Of a stretch of DNA of 64,000 nt, positions 43,701 through 55,250 are shown in pieces. The notes below the pieces were generated by a model that saw nothing but the letters and a program-made list of their open reading frames with translations, made no database searches and was not told the DNA's origin. Both the position numbers and the translations under genes were made by a program. How positions within the stretch are numbered: the first letter of the stretch is position 1; every line of letters begins with the position of its first letter. The stretch covers positions 1,193,288-1,257,287 of the forward strand of contig NW_024104320.1 in assembly GCF_003945595.2 (NCBI RefSeq). The letters run 5' to 3'. The DNA is from Pipra filicauda. Taxonomy: Eukaryota > Chordata > Aves > Passeriformes > Pipridae.

Positions 43701-46700
43701 GTGTTCTCTTAAAATTGCTCCATATTTAATCATGCGTTTGTTGCAGTTAAGGCATTTTAGCATGTTACAGTGATCCTCTTTATGCCATGTCTCTCTTGTG
43801 GTTGGAGAGTGTCAGCCACTAAGGCCAGTGCTAAAACTGTGCTTGTATTTTGGCCAGCTGTTGTAGAGGGACAGGCCAGGAGTTCATGTATTTGATCTCT
43901 ATGATTTTTCTTTACTCCAGCCAGATTATCTGCTTCACATATTCTTGTCATGAAAGATTTACGTGCCTATAAAAGCAGGCTTGAGCTTAGGGAACAGGAC
44001 ACTTTCAGTGACCAGGAGCCTACAGGATCCTCCACAGGTGGGACTGCTGAGTGACCTGCAGGCTGGGGTTGTAGGCTATGGTGAAACCTTAGGTGAGCAG
44101 CTTGTGTCAATTAAGTGGGAAGGGTTTGGCTGCTAAGGCCCCGTGCTCGTGCTAAGGGAAAACGTGACCTAGGCAGGGGAAGAAGATAATGTGCAGAACT
44201 GGAGCCTGATAACAGTAAAGGATGAGTGGTTCCAGGCTTCAGAGAAGCAAGTATCTGTTTTATCAGTTGCATCTGTTCCAGTAGCACAGTCAATTCAGTT
44301 GCTCCATGCTTGAGTAGATACTGTCAATAGGGAAAACCTTCCCTTGAGAGATGGATGAGACACTGCAAGACTCTCTTTTGGTGGCACTGAAATCCTGAGC
44401 AAACAAGGGTCAAGAACTTAACCTTATTTTATGTAGGTAGCAAAACCAAACAGATCCTCAGTGTGCTGGGTTTCTGCTGCTAACCAGTGCTAAATGGTAG
44501 GTTGTTCAGCTGCTTGTTTTGCTCTGCCATGCCTACAGCAAGTAATGATCTTGCTTCCCAGTAGGCAAGTTAGGATTTGGAAACATGCTATCTGTGAATT
44601 TCGGTTGACTGGTCTTGTGCACTGAGTCTTGTACATTGAATCCTACAACTTGCTTAGCATTTCTTTTTTTTTTCTACTCTTCTAGTCTATTCTGTGCTAT
44701 GCTATCAGAGCCTGTTCTTTAAAGACAAGTAAATATTTTTGCTGATGTTGGAAACATGAGCAATAAGTGCTCCTACTCCATAGACTAGTGCTCAGTTCCT
44801 GCTCTTAATAAATGTCCGTTGCATGTGTATGCTACACTTGCAACAGAAAAGCTTAATGGAGTAGAGCTGGCTGAGACCTGGAACAAGTTTTAAGCTATAG
44901 AACTCCTTTTCCACAGTTGCATTTGTGTGATTAGTTACAAATGAGAGAGACAAATGACCGAAGAGTTTATTTCAGCTTATTGCCTATCTAAACTTCTGCT
45001 TATCAAAAAACCACTTCATTAGTCTATTTTGCCAGTGATCGTAGGTGGAGGAACTTTGTGGTGCATGAACCATTATGAATTGGTCTGTTGGCTGGCTCTT
45101 TAAAACTTTTGTTGGAGGAAAACTAGAAGAACTAGAAATAAGTATTTTGATACAGCTCAGATGAGCTTGATCTTCCACTTTTTGTTTTACAGGAGAAACA
45201 AATGAGACTTACCAAAATTTTCCAATGTACCTTATAAACCTGTATAACTAATGGATATATTATGTTTTATCTACCACCATTCAGCTGCATTTCATAGTTT
45301 GAGATTTACAGCTGGACTAGATTTACAGCTGCACTTCTCTGTTGAGTTTATCAATGCATCTTTATGACTGCATCAGAAATACATTAATTAAACTATTGAC
45401 TGAAATCCCTTGTATCAAAGTGGGCTTGCTCTATAACCTCATTAGGGTAAAGCACTGTGTGTCAAGCTTCTTAAGCATCAGTCAGGGTAAGTCATGTTAC
45501 CTCACTCCTGGGCTTTTTCTTGTCAGGAAATTGACAGGATGCTCTTATACCTCTTCAATCTTTAGTTTACATCTTCTTTTGATAATCTTATAAAAGGAGT
45601 AAGCCTTTAAAAGGAGTTGCAGTGCTTCAATGTCAGCCTAAGAAGAGACTTAGATTCTTAATTTGTGACTTTAGTCAAAGCTCTCACCACTAGATGGCTT
45701 TATCTGTCAGTTCTTCAAGAGCAAAGTTGTTATATATAGAAATGCTTTAAACCTTGATGAATACAGTTCTTCTGACTCTTGCAGCTTCAATAAAGTGTTG
45801 GCTTCAGCTTCACACGCACTTGCTATTGAAAGAATCATCTCCAGTGTCTACCACAAATTGAGATATGACCTTGAGGGAAGCTGGTTTGAGAATGACACCA
45901 CACCAGAATCTGTATCCATGGGAGACAGTTTTCTGAGCTACAGCTGTGACTGATGTAGTTCAGCCCAGGCTGGGCCAGACACAGGCAGCTGCACAGCTGA
46001 GCACCTCTGCAGCCTCTGCTGTGCACGAGTGCTGCAGTGTCTGAGCTGGGAACTGAACACCACTGAGCAAGTAGACAGCAAAAGTTGATCATTGTTGGAC
46101 TGAAGTATGACTTGAAATTTTTTTTTTTTTGCTCGGCTCACAAGACTGTTTAACATTGTCTTGCTGGTGCTCAAGCTTTTCATCCTGATCTAGAGGGCAG
46201 TTAAGTCTTCTTCTGTACTGAGGTCAAGCATGAACAGAAGCTGGGTGTGAGATAGTGAGGCAGGTGGATGGTAGTAAGTCACCTGTACTTGGAAGACCAG
46301 AATATTTTACGGATCTGCCTCTTGGTGCCAAGTTCTTGTGGCCCAGCTAATTTCTGTGTAATCCAAAACAGGTCAATGTCTCTTATCTGCCTCCAGTCAC
46401 ACTGAACAGCTCTTACCACTCACTTGGGGATGAGATTTCTTGATCCTCATTCTTTTTGCTGAGTTTCAATTGAAGAAATAAAAGGTGTCTCTACTGGTTG
46501 ATATTCTAGAAGTTAGGGCAGCACTTAACTAGGCAGTGGGAAATAAGAGTTTTTGAAATACCTCAGACTAAGAACTTGAGCCCAAGACTCTAACTTTATT
46601 AGCCTGGATATATTAAGTTGTTAGCCATCTTTGTTTTAATAATAAATTAGCTAAGACTTTTCTGCTTTATGATTAAACTAAGACAGGTACAAGAACATAA

Positions 46701-49700
46701 GAAAGCAGATATGCAGTATAGTTATTGTTCTATGGCCATCAGTTACCCAGTTCTCTCTCAAGAAACTGTAACTGATCAATTTTCTGTGCAAGGAGAAAGC
46801 TTTTCTGCAAACCACTGCTAAGTGTTCATGTAGTCAGTGACCACAGCTGAGCCCAGAAGAGAAATGGTGACTCCTTAAGTCACTGCTCTTGCTCTGCAAG
46901 CAAACATCTGGTTATACTCACGGGAGCTGAGGATGTGCCCATTGGATCAGCCCTGACGATGACTTAAACAGTACATGCTGAAAAGGCTTAGTCATGAAAG
47001 CACTAAGCTCTAGACATTTCTTCAGAATAAAACTTTTTGCGAGTAATTTTTCTGTTGTTTGATTTTTAAGATTATGGTCTTGGACTGAGATCCCTGTATT
47101 CTGTCAAGTCATCTTGTGTGTCTTTGCCCCTGTGGGAGGGTTGGCTGTAGAAAGGGCCTTAGAAAAATAAAATCCAAATGCTGTGTGCATCAGCCTGGAT
47201 TTTTCACATTAAGTCAATTGCTCTGATAGATGAGTAATTCTTCTAAGCTGAAATAGATGATGCTGGAGTCTAAATCAAGGCTAACAACATTCAGTTAAAT
47301 TGAATTACTGTAATCACATTACGGTGAAAATTAACTTTGAGTATGCAAATTCAGTACTCAACCCCCTTAAAGTTTCACCTGTGTGATTAGAGTACAAAAA
47401 TGCATGAAGCATCTTCAGACTGTTTTGTCTCTTGTCTATTCATATTTAATCCTTCAGTCTTATAAAAATGTTAAATATGAGCAAACTGAAATTCTTTAGC
47501 ACGTTGAAGTCTTTAAATGAAAGTATTGGCATACAGTTGAAAAAAAGATGATATTTATGTCGGTGTTCCTAAATTTGTTAAAATAAGAAGTCATCAGTGC
47601 ACCCTGGTACAGGGCAGAAAGCTCCAGAAGCAGAGGTCTGGAGGGAGGTTCAAGCTTACATGCGTACCCAGAAGCCATAACCTCACATGACTTTTCTTTT
47701 CAGTGCTACTCCAAGGATAATCTCTAAAGTGAGAGATGATCATCAAGGACCTGGTGACAAAAGGCACCTGCCTTTAGTACCCTTGAATGATTTGGAGCCT
47801 ATCACTAACATCCAGATCTGGTTAGCTGATGGGGAAAGGATCATTCAGAAATTCAATGTTTCTCACAGGTAAGATGTATTTTAGCACTGTCATATATATT
47901 TACATCTGAACTATTTGTGTTATGCCTGTACACATAAGTCTCTGATTTCTGTGGATAATCTGTCTCCTCAGTTCACTTAGTGTTGGACTGCTGTGTCTAG
48001 AAAACCTTTGAATTTTGAGAAATCTATTAGTTGAGAAGAGAGGAGCATAAGAGGAATGTGAACTGATATTAGTAGTCAGTTCATAACTGAGCATAAAGGA
48101 AAATCTGAGGAAACTGTAGGAGTTCTTTCTAGGTTAGTGGAAGTTAGGGTGGTATTGCTCATTACTAGAGGAAATAGCTTTAAGATTACAGATTTCCCAA
48201 AACAACTACATCTGGAGCAAATGGCTTAGTAAAAAACCTGCTAGTCATTGGGCATAGACAGCACCACAGGTGGATGCTGGAGAATGTGACTTAGAACTGA
48301 GCCAGAGAAACCTCTAGGGAGGGCCAGAGTCAGTGCACTGGGCAGGGGAAGTTCATCTCCAGCGTGTCAACATGGACAGAATAGAATGCACCCAGTGTGT
48401 TTAATTATTAATTAGTAAAACATCCAGTTCCCAAGGAAGCTTATAAATTGGATAATGACAGAAGGTGTCAGCACAGCACATGTATGCAGGAGCTTTGAGA
48501 AAGTAGGTTTAACACTTTTTAACATTCAATTGTAGAACTACTGTCTTTAGAGACCTTTCTCAAATCTGTAATTTGAGAAATTACTCCAGCACTATACGGT
48601 CATGTCATGTAAAGGATATGTTGACTATGCTTCTCTGTGAAGCAATTTGAAGGTATCACAGATTTAATACAACCCAGGCTGCTGTCAAGATAAGCTGTAT
48701 ATGTCTGTGGCTGGTCAGAAGAAAAGCTCAGCAGTCGAAGGTTAATGACTGTAGTTTTTTCTTTGACTTGTACTTATTTATTACTGTTAGTGGCCTGAGG
48801 TATGAACTGAAAGAGTGTTATGATGTACTGCTGAAGGGTCAATTGCTGTTTTAATTATAAATACTTAATTGGAGGGCTTAATATCTTAATTATTCCAGGT
48901 TTCACACATTTAAGTGTATTTAGAAGCTTTCTGTCTTCATGAAAAATAGCAGTTTGAACAGCTGCTAAATGCTTTTGAGAGGAAAAAAAACATCTGAGAT
49001 AAGCAGGACAACAGCCTTACAGATGCAATGCTCTTTTTGAAGTAGCATGCAATAAATATTCCATTATAACATACCCTCTTGCCACAAGACCAGCATGTTT
49101 GTGCTATATACAGTATTTGTGTACGACCCGATAAGAACTAGAGGGAAATCCTTTTAGAGTACATATCCTTAAGTGTGATGATTGCACACACAGCACTCCT
49201 TTTCAGTGGAGACACAGAATATAGTCAACTATTTGTTAACTAAACTATAGATTAATAACATGTAGCACATAGGTTGTAGTGTCTGGGTAAATTGATTACT
49301 TCTACCCTTTTGCAGATAGAACGTGTATGTGCCACAATAACTGCTGCTTTAGATGTGACTTGATTTCTGCTGTAAGATTGCAGAAGTGCAGGTACCACTG
49401 TAGAACTGCAGTATGGGGAATCAAGACATGAGAGTGTAGCAACTAGCAAAGTAGAGCTGTAGGAATAGCACACAGAACTAACTGTCTCTTGGATCTAGTT
49501 GTGTGCCTTCTTGAGCACTTGCTAAGTTAGCGTGAACCTGGAGTACTGGGTATGGAGCCTGGAAAGCTGACTTTCTAAAGCAGAGACCCGGTGGCTAATT
49601 GCGAGTTGCTCTTGGAACACAGTGAGCTCTGATATAATGCATGTAGACACGTGTAAATGTCCAACCAAAAATTTAGTCCTGCTTGAGGCTTTTCAGGCTC

Positions 49701-50980
49701 TAGGCTTATAAGACCAAGCAATGTCTCTTAAGGGAGGCCTGCGTGCACAGGAATTGTTTTTTATTATGCTGGCAAATCTGCCCTGGTGAGTGAGTATGGC
49801 TGAGGCATAACACTTTGGTCATCTGTGCTGCTAAACTGTTAGGATGGCTCTCCCCCAAGCCAGCCAGCACTTCCTCTGTTGATATCTAGCCATGGTTCAG
49901 ATGTTAGCTCAGGTCACGGACCATTCCCAGGAGGCAGTAAACCTCATGGGCTACACTGTGAATGGGAGAGAGGAAGGATAAGTTAAGTTGCCAGTAGCCA
50001 GAGTCTACCAGTTGGTCTCAGGACCGGGGAATGGACACTGACACTGCATTTATTTTATTGAGATAGATGTATCCTCTCATCTTCATTTTCTAATTAAATT
50101 AGTCAATCCTGATTGTTCTGCAGCGAAACCTCTGTCTTGCTCACTTGTTGCAAGGTTCTTCACACCTTAATAGGCAACTTAAATCTGTAGTGAATTCACC
50201 ACTGCACCATTTGGTAGGATGAGGCTATATTTGGTCCTAGTTAATGTATCAGCTATCCAGACAATTTTTGCAGACCCTTCTTCTTGATTTTTATTACAGT
50301 TCTGCTACATGTGCCACACTCTGGAAGCATCTTTATTTTAGCTCTTGGCTACAGAATCCTCAGATAAGAGCTCCACCAGCTGGTTAGGAAATGGTAGGCT
50401 TGTGTAAATACCGTCTGAGCCATGGTGAAGCATTTGAGTGCTCAGAATAAGATGCTCATCCCTGTTCCCTTGGGAGTACTCTTAGAGCATGCAAACCTTA
50501 GTCCTTGCCTCCCAAGTGGATCAGGCATTTCAGGATACTACCCCATCTATATTCCTCCAATTCTGTGCCATCAGGCATTAAATGAAGTTGTGTCTCATTC
50601 TCATCCTGTGGTGGCTGTGTTTGTGCACATGGTCTGTGTTGGGATTGCAGTGCCAAAACTCTAATGCCAAGTTTTCTTATTTTCTTCTCAGAATAAGCCA
50701 TGTCAGAGACTTCATAACAAAGTATCAAGGATCGGAGGGAAGTGTTCCCTTCACACTGACGACTTCCCTGCCCTTTCGAGAGCTGCAAGATGAGACACTC
50801 ACGCTGGAGGAAGCAAAGTTGCAGAATGCTGTTGTTGTTCAGAGACTTCGGAAAACAACTGAACCTTTCAGACTCTTAGTGATAAAAGCACCTGACAATG
50901 ACTATAAAACTGCTGCTACCCCTAATGGACAACTCAAGAATGAGCAAAAAAATGCTGTCAGTAGTACAAGATCGAATTAG
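37758..50980 (+). CDS. UBXN2A: UBXN2A, complete coding sequence in six exons (293 aa)
   Basis: UBXN2A (UBXD4) is an adaptor of the AAA+ ATPase p97/VCP, with a SEP domain and a C-terminal UBX domain; it acts in ubiquitin-dependent protein handling. The coding exons are 37758-37798, 39224-39359, 41186-41295, 42867-43007, 47704-47868 and 50692-50980 (882 nt including TAG), all with AG/GT sites and matching phase. The protein begins MKDMDNIQTVKKEWVCK, has an acidic NCEYFVDNLFEEAQKVG segment (about 33-50), a SEP domain (about 60-125, with IIKLWKNGFTVND and FDKEEVDVKVEDKKDK), the linker PVFHPFSGHGYRLG, and a UBX domain (about 177-252, with ITNIQIWLADGERIIQKFN and DETLTLEEAKLQNAVVVQRL). The residues after about 253 extend further than in human UBXN2A (259 aa as I recall). 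The SEP paralogues UBXN2B and p47 fit less well. Confidence 0.96.
37799..39223 (+). other. UBXN2A: UBXN2A intron 2
   Basis: No recognisable repeat, RNA gene or exon. Confidence 0.85.
39224..39359 (+). CDS. UBXN2A: UBXN2A exon 3 (residues 14-59)
   Basis: The acceptor is TTTGTTCTGCAG and the donor is GTAGGCAG starting at 39360. The exon is 136 nt, phase 2 to phase 0. It encodes VCKSGTSDQ, NCEYFVDNLFEEAQKVG and ends PTTVQNQ. The EYFVD.LFEEAQKV motif is conserved with human UBXN2A. Confidence 0.95.
39360..41185 (+). other. UBXN2A: UBXN2A intron 3
   Basis: AT-rich intron in which I see no repeat family or RNA gene. Short frames at 40110-40331 and 40857-41054 have no similarity. Confidence 0.85.
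41186..41295 (+). CDS. UBXN2A: UBXN2A exon 4, start of SEP domain (residues 60-96)
   Basis: The acceptor is TTACTTTGTAG and the donor is GTAAGCAAG starting at 41296. The exon is 110 nt, phase 0 to phase 2. It encodes VDVIIKLWKNGFTVNDSELR, then SYTDVANQQFLDSIKKG, the first half of the SEP domain. It is too short to stand out as an ORF, and the homology to the family is unambiguous. Confidence 0.95.
41296..42866 (+). other. UBXN2A: UBXN2A intron 4
   Basis: No recognisable repeat, RNA gene or extra exon. Confidence 0.85.
42867..43007 (+). CDS. UBXN2A: UBXN2A exon 5, end of SEP domain and linker (residues 96-143)
   Basis: The acceptor is CTTTTTCTTTTAAG and the donor is GTGAGTAG starting at 43008. 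The exon is 141 nt, phase 2 to phase 2. It encodes ELPFELRKVFDKEEVDVKVE, DKKDKVYLSSKK and PVFHPFSGHGYRLG. The last motif is the conserved post-SEP element found in this subfamily and known to contribute to p97 contact in p47. Confidence 0.95.
43008..47703 (+). other. UBXN2A: UBXN2A intron 5 (4.7 kb)
   Basis: Contains a minus-oriented CR1 fragment at about 43070-43445. The remainder, up to 47703, holds no recognised exon, RNA gene or repeat. Confidence 0.85.
43070..43445 (-). mobile_element. CR1 LINE fragment (minus orientation)
   Basis: 'ttcaggttggaagtgacctc', 'aaactcctgctcaaagaagg', 'gggtcttgaaatcctgcaag', 'ggaaagaagtttttccttat' and 'ccagtctgaatgtctcttgt' are the reverse complement of a CR1 3' region. 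The 109-codon minus frame at 43069-43398 lies entirely in it. The left end is only about 60 nt past the exon 5 donor. Confidence 0.82.
47704..47868 (+). CDS. UBXN2A: UBXN2A exon 6, linker and start of UBX domain (residues 143-198)
   Basis: The acceptor is TTTTCTTTTCAG and the donor is GTAAGATG starting at 47869. The exon is 165 nt, phase 2 to phase 2. It encodes SATPRIISKVRDD, then VPLNDLEPITNIQIWLADGE and RIIQKFNVSHR. The linker (about 152-165) diverges from human in sequence but not in length. Confidence 0.95.
47869..50691 (+). other. UBXN2A: UBXN2A intron 6
   Basis: AT-rich intron without recognised repeats or RNA genes. Confidence 0.85.
50692..50980 (+). CDS. UBXN2A: UBXN2A exon 7, end of UBX domain and C-terminal tail (residues 198-293)
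   Basis: The acceptor is TTTTCTTCTCAG at 50691 and the stop codon TAG is at 50978-50980. It encodes ISHVRDFITKYQGSEGSVPF, TLTTSLPFRELQDETLTLEE and AKLQNAVVVQRLRKT, completing the UBX fold. It then continues with a Lys/Asn/Ser-rich tail to residue 293. The loop that carries a Phe-Pro motif in many UBX domains reads Leu-Pro-Phe here. Confidence 0.94.
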
Positions 50981-53900
50981 CTTTCAACTGGCCAAAAACT
51001 AGATGCAGGGGAAACTAGGCAAAACCAAAAATGTAACCAGCAATATGTGGATGCCCTCACATCCTCATGCACTGTGCTCTTAGAGAGCAGTATGGGTGCT
51101 GTGCTATCATCTGCTGTAATAAGTATTTTCAGCTAGACTGGGTGGTCAGAGCCTGGCTGTATAACATAGCAGAGGTAACTGTACAGCAGATCATCCTTAG
51201 AATTTACTTAGATAAAAGGCTTCGTAGTTATTTAATGAATGGGTTTAGATGGAACAGTTCTCTGAGACTTAATTACTACTGATAGCACCTCTTAGGGAAA
51301 AATAGTATTTATTTTTGCACTTTGGACTAAACTGAAGCATTTCACTTACATTGTGGTGTAAACTGCTGCAGGTTGCGTTCTTCTCACAGTAACTTTTAGA
51401 CAACAGATGCTGCAGGGAACTCACATTTGGACTCTTAACTTGAAAATCTTCAGGATCTTTGGGATTTAACTTTTATCACAAGATCTGCAGTGTAATAATG
51501 TTCTGTCAAGTCTGTACATGATGGTAGGTGTATGTGTGAGAGGATAGAAATGAGGTAGTCTGGTGCATACTGCATATGAAGTGCCTCAAAGTAAGCTCTG
51601 AAGGAATTGTTATTACCAATGGTTGAAGTGGTTTCTGCCTCTTCTGGGCTGCTACGGGTGTCTTACAGATCAGGTGATGTTAAAACTACCTAGCTCATTA
51701 GCATAGAGATCCACTTTTAGCTTTGTCACACAAAACCTTCTGCTTTTGTGGCACTGGCATACAGGAGTAGTGGCTTACAGTTGTTTTTGTATTCTTTATC
51801 TGCCTCTGCCCTGAACTGACCAGCTGATTGAGACACTAATTACACATAGCCAAGTTTCAAAGATCTTGAAAATCCTTATTTGAAAACTGAGGTTTTTCTC
51901 CCCCCCCCTTGCCCCATTTCCACCCATATCTTTTATTTTGCTATTCATGTACTTGAGGCATAAAAATTGTAGCCAACTATTCCATGTTTTCCTAAAAGAG
52001 AAATCAACATAAAGACTAAATATTTTGTACTGTGTTTACTAAGCATGTGGATTTGTGAATGGAACTAAAGTCTCTAGGTAAGACTTATCTCAGGACCTTT
52101 GGTAGATGCTGACTAATCTGTACTATGTAAGACAATGGGTGATTGTTGGGGTTGTACTTCTTTTGCGTGGTTAAATGAAAGATGGTTTGGGATTTTGCTG
52201 GTTTTGTTCTAAATAGAAAATTGCTTCATTGGAGTGACTTGTATTCTATCTGAAAATTGGGAGACTTCAAACTATGGGTGTACTTACTTCATTTCCAGGG
52301 ATATAAAACTGGTTTGCCTCAGCATCTCTCTTGGTGTGTTTGAGGACAGTGAAATCAAAGTCAACTGCACAAAAATCTATTCAGTGTTCTTAGAAAGCAA
52401 ATCTCTGAAAACCATGCAGTTCACTATTTCAGTGCTGTAAACTTCATGTGCTACTGTGTCATTTGAGTTTGTGTAGCAGGTAGTAGAACTAAATTTTCTT
52501 GGCTCTTGCACTGACTCCCCACCCATGTGAAAAACAGGAAGAAATGTGCAGACAAATCCAGTAGTAAAACTGTAAAGACAAACCACCTACAGACTCAGAT
52601 CCAACCCTAAGTTCTCAGAGCTTCCTGAACAGTGAATTTTATTAATCAGTGGTTTTGAATTTGTCCTAATGTAAAAATAAGTGTTAGAAAACCACACGTG
52701 CTTGATAGCGAGCTCAGTTCTTATCTAAAAGGTGCATGAAATGTCAAAGTAACAGTGTACTATTCAAGCATTGGTAGCACAGAAATTCAAAGAAATAATT
52801 AGTGTCAGATTGAAATCGATGGGGGGGAGTGTCAAATTGTAGGTAAACCCATTTTGCTTGCTGTCCTTTGGAAAGTATTTTGTATTTCAATGTTGATTCG
52901 TGTCTGGTGCCAGCATTTTAAGAGATTGCACAGCTTGGTTCTACCTTGCTGTATATTGTGCTTTACTGAAATCAGCTGTGTCTGGCTAAAGCTTTGGTGT
53001 ACTTGAGTGTGCATTTGCAGTTTGAAAGTGTCATGATCCTAATTACAAAATGACAAAGAACAAATCTTTGAAAAGTCTAAAATGATGCTGACTGCACTAA
53101 TCCTGTGTTAGATTAGAAAGTGCCTTTAAAAAAGGCAATGAACTGTGATTGGATAACTTATTTCCTAACTTGGAGAAAATCTTTGGAGTGAATACAGGGC
53201 TCTCCTGAATCTAATTGGGTTTTTGTCAGCTTGTAAAGACTGATTAGCTACCTGTAGTGTCTGGACAGCCTAATCTCTTGCTCTGTGCTGTAGACAGCTA
53301 TTGTGCATTGGTCAGACAACAGTAAAACTGGCTTGATCAATGCCAGAGTTTGTGAAACACACAAGTACTATCAGTTATTCATTGTTTCTTCGCAAACCTT
53401 TGCTGTTTTGAGTAAAGCCTGTGCATTAACATGATTTACAGCAAAATTGAGATAGCCAAGAAAAGAACAAAGAAAGGAAATTTTGTTTTTTCCCCTGTTG
53501 GTTTTCCCTTTGTGAAGAAACATGCAAATGGAAGTAACAAAGATTTAGTGTGTTACAAGGATGATGTGTGAAGAGAAAATGGAGAACCTAAATGCTGAAT
53601 TTCAATGTTAGATGCATACCTTGTATCTAGCTTGGTACTGGGCAGTCTGTCTGTGTTTTGAAGCTCATCTGGCCTCAGCCTTTGAGGACCACCTGGGAAC
53701 CCAAAAGCTCCAGAGAGTTTTCAACAAGGCCTGTTAAGGCTGTAATCTCAGTTTTCTGTTGGAGGTCTGGTTTTAAGAAAATAATGCCTCATTTTTTAAG
53801 TATTTTGCAAATTTGCAATAATTAGTCTTGTGAAATGAGACTGCACAGGATTTGCACGTCAGTACTTTATGGCATGGTTTGCGGTGGCTGCCCAGTACTC

Positions 53901-54186
53901 ACAAGGTGACCCTGCAGAGAGCTCTTCAAATCAGTCAAGCCACAAAGCCCTGTGCATATAGATTAGTCGTCATCTTCCCAAGACAGGCAGGTCACAAGTC
54001 CTCCGGTCTTTGTTGGCTTCATTAAACCTTCTTTCAGGCTGTCTCACTGTTGAAAGAATTCATACTCCAAAATGTAATTTGTATTTTTTTACCTCTGGTG
54101 CAGAGCATGCTTGCAAGAGCACTTTCCTGTGGGCAGGGTGGTGCTGAACTCCTACAGCCTTGATAAGGGTATTGGCTGGAGGGCAG
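50981..54186 (+). other. UBXN2A 3' UTR and intergenic region
   Basis: The UBXN2A 3' UTR starts at 50981 and its end cannot be placed. I noticed no AATAAA hexamer on the plus strand in this stretch. An ATTAAA at about 54021-54026 and variants such as CATAAA near 51959 and 52009 are candidates. No repeat was recognised apart from a C9 run near 51900. Confidence 0.6.
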
Positions 54187-54405
54187 CAGAATCACAGAAT
54201 CAATTAGGTTGGAAAAGACCTCTGAGATCAAGTCCGACCTGTGACCGAACATCACCTTGTCAACTAGACCATGGCACTGAGTGCCTCGTCCAGTCTTTCC
54301 TTAGACACCTCCAGGGACTATGACTCCACAACCTCCCTGGGAAGCCCATTCCAATATTTAATCACCCTTTCTGTGAAGAAATTCTTCCTAGTGGGAGAAC
54401 TAGCA
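54187..54405 (-). mobile_element. CR1 LINE 3' fragment beside the MFSD2B promoter
   Basis: 'atcacagaatcaattaggtt', 'ggaaaagacctctgagatca', 'caactagaccatggcactga', 'cctccctgggaagcccattc' and 'gtgaagaaattcttcctagt' are the reverse complement of a CR1 3' end. It is relatively well preserved. It ends about 390 bp upstream of the MFSD2B start codon, at the edge of the CpG island. Confidence 0.9.
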
Positions 54406-55250
54406 GCGACTCTTCCCGCAGGGCGGGCGGGTGTTGCGTGATCTCCGTCCAACTCACAAACGACGGCGTCGGTCATACATCCGCGTGAATCGGGAAACAG
54501 CGCATCTCTTGGAAGGGACAGAGCTGGCATCTTTGGGCTGTGGCTGAGAACAGCCCCGGCACCTTCCGCCGTGCCCCGTCCTGGAACACCGCGCTGCGGG
54601 AGCTGCCCCGTGGAGAGTGCAGGGTGTCGGGGCTCGGCGGGGCGGGGGATCCCCTCTCCCAGTCCGGGGTGACAGCGCCAGCAGCACCTTCCGGGCTCTG
54701 CGAGAGTCGGGGAGGGTCACACCGCCCGCTCTGCCTCGGCCGCCCCGCCCCGGGCGCGCAGGTGTCGGGCGGGGTGGGATGTGCGCGGTGCCATGGCGGG
54801 GGCGGCGAGGGACACCCCGGCGGGACAGGAGGAGGTGAGGGGCTGCGGGCGTGGTTACACGGCCGTCGGGGGGCTTGGGGAGCCCCTCGGGCACAGCCTG
54901 GGGCGGAGTGGTGCCGGGGTCCCGCCGCGCTGGTGTTTCGCTCTCATCGCGGGTGGGTTGCGGGCGCTCGGCGGTCCGGGCAGCCTGAGCTCGCTGCCGC
55001 CGCGGTTCGTGCGGTGCTTCGTGCGCGGTCTCGGCGAGTACCTGGAACAGCTCTTCAACCCTTCCCGCTGCCCCTGCGCTCTCTCTGGGCAGCGCCGTAG
55101 CCCCGCTGTCTTCCCTGGATTCACTGTCCGCTGCCGTGGCAGGAAAAAGCGCGTTCCCTTCCCACCCCCGTCCCCTCCGGGCCTGCCTCCCGGACCGAGG
55201 CGGGTGAGAGAGATGCTGGAGGCAGGAGAGGTTCGCTCCCCTCAGCAACT
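54406..55250. promoter_or_regulatory. MFSD2B: CpG island at MFSD2B promoter and exon 1
   Basis: A sharp change to GC- and CpG-rich DNA begins next to the CR1 end and covers the MFSD2B start codon at 54793. No TATA box is obvious. The 264-codon minus frame at 54454-55248 and the plus frames in the same span are stop-poor CpG-island frames, not genes. Confidence 0.85.
54793..54834 (+). CDS. MFSD2B: MFSD2B coding exon 1 (residues 1-14)
   Basis: ATG in a strong Kozak context (GTGCCATGG) inside the CpG island encodes [14 protein letters not shown] and ends at a GTGAGG donor in phase 0, matching exon 2. The N-terminus of this family is poorly conserved and the human one is longer, so this exon is inferred from start context, phase and position, not from similarity. 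Confidence 0.65.

Noticed and set aside
54454..55248. 264-codon minus-strand frame
   Set aside because: It lies across the MFSD2B CpG island and overlaps exon 1 in antisense. Its composition is GC-driven and it has no recognisable motif.
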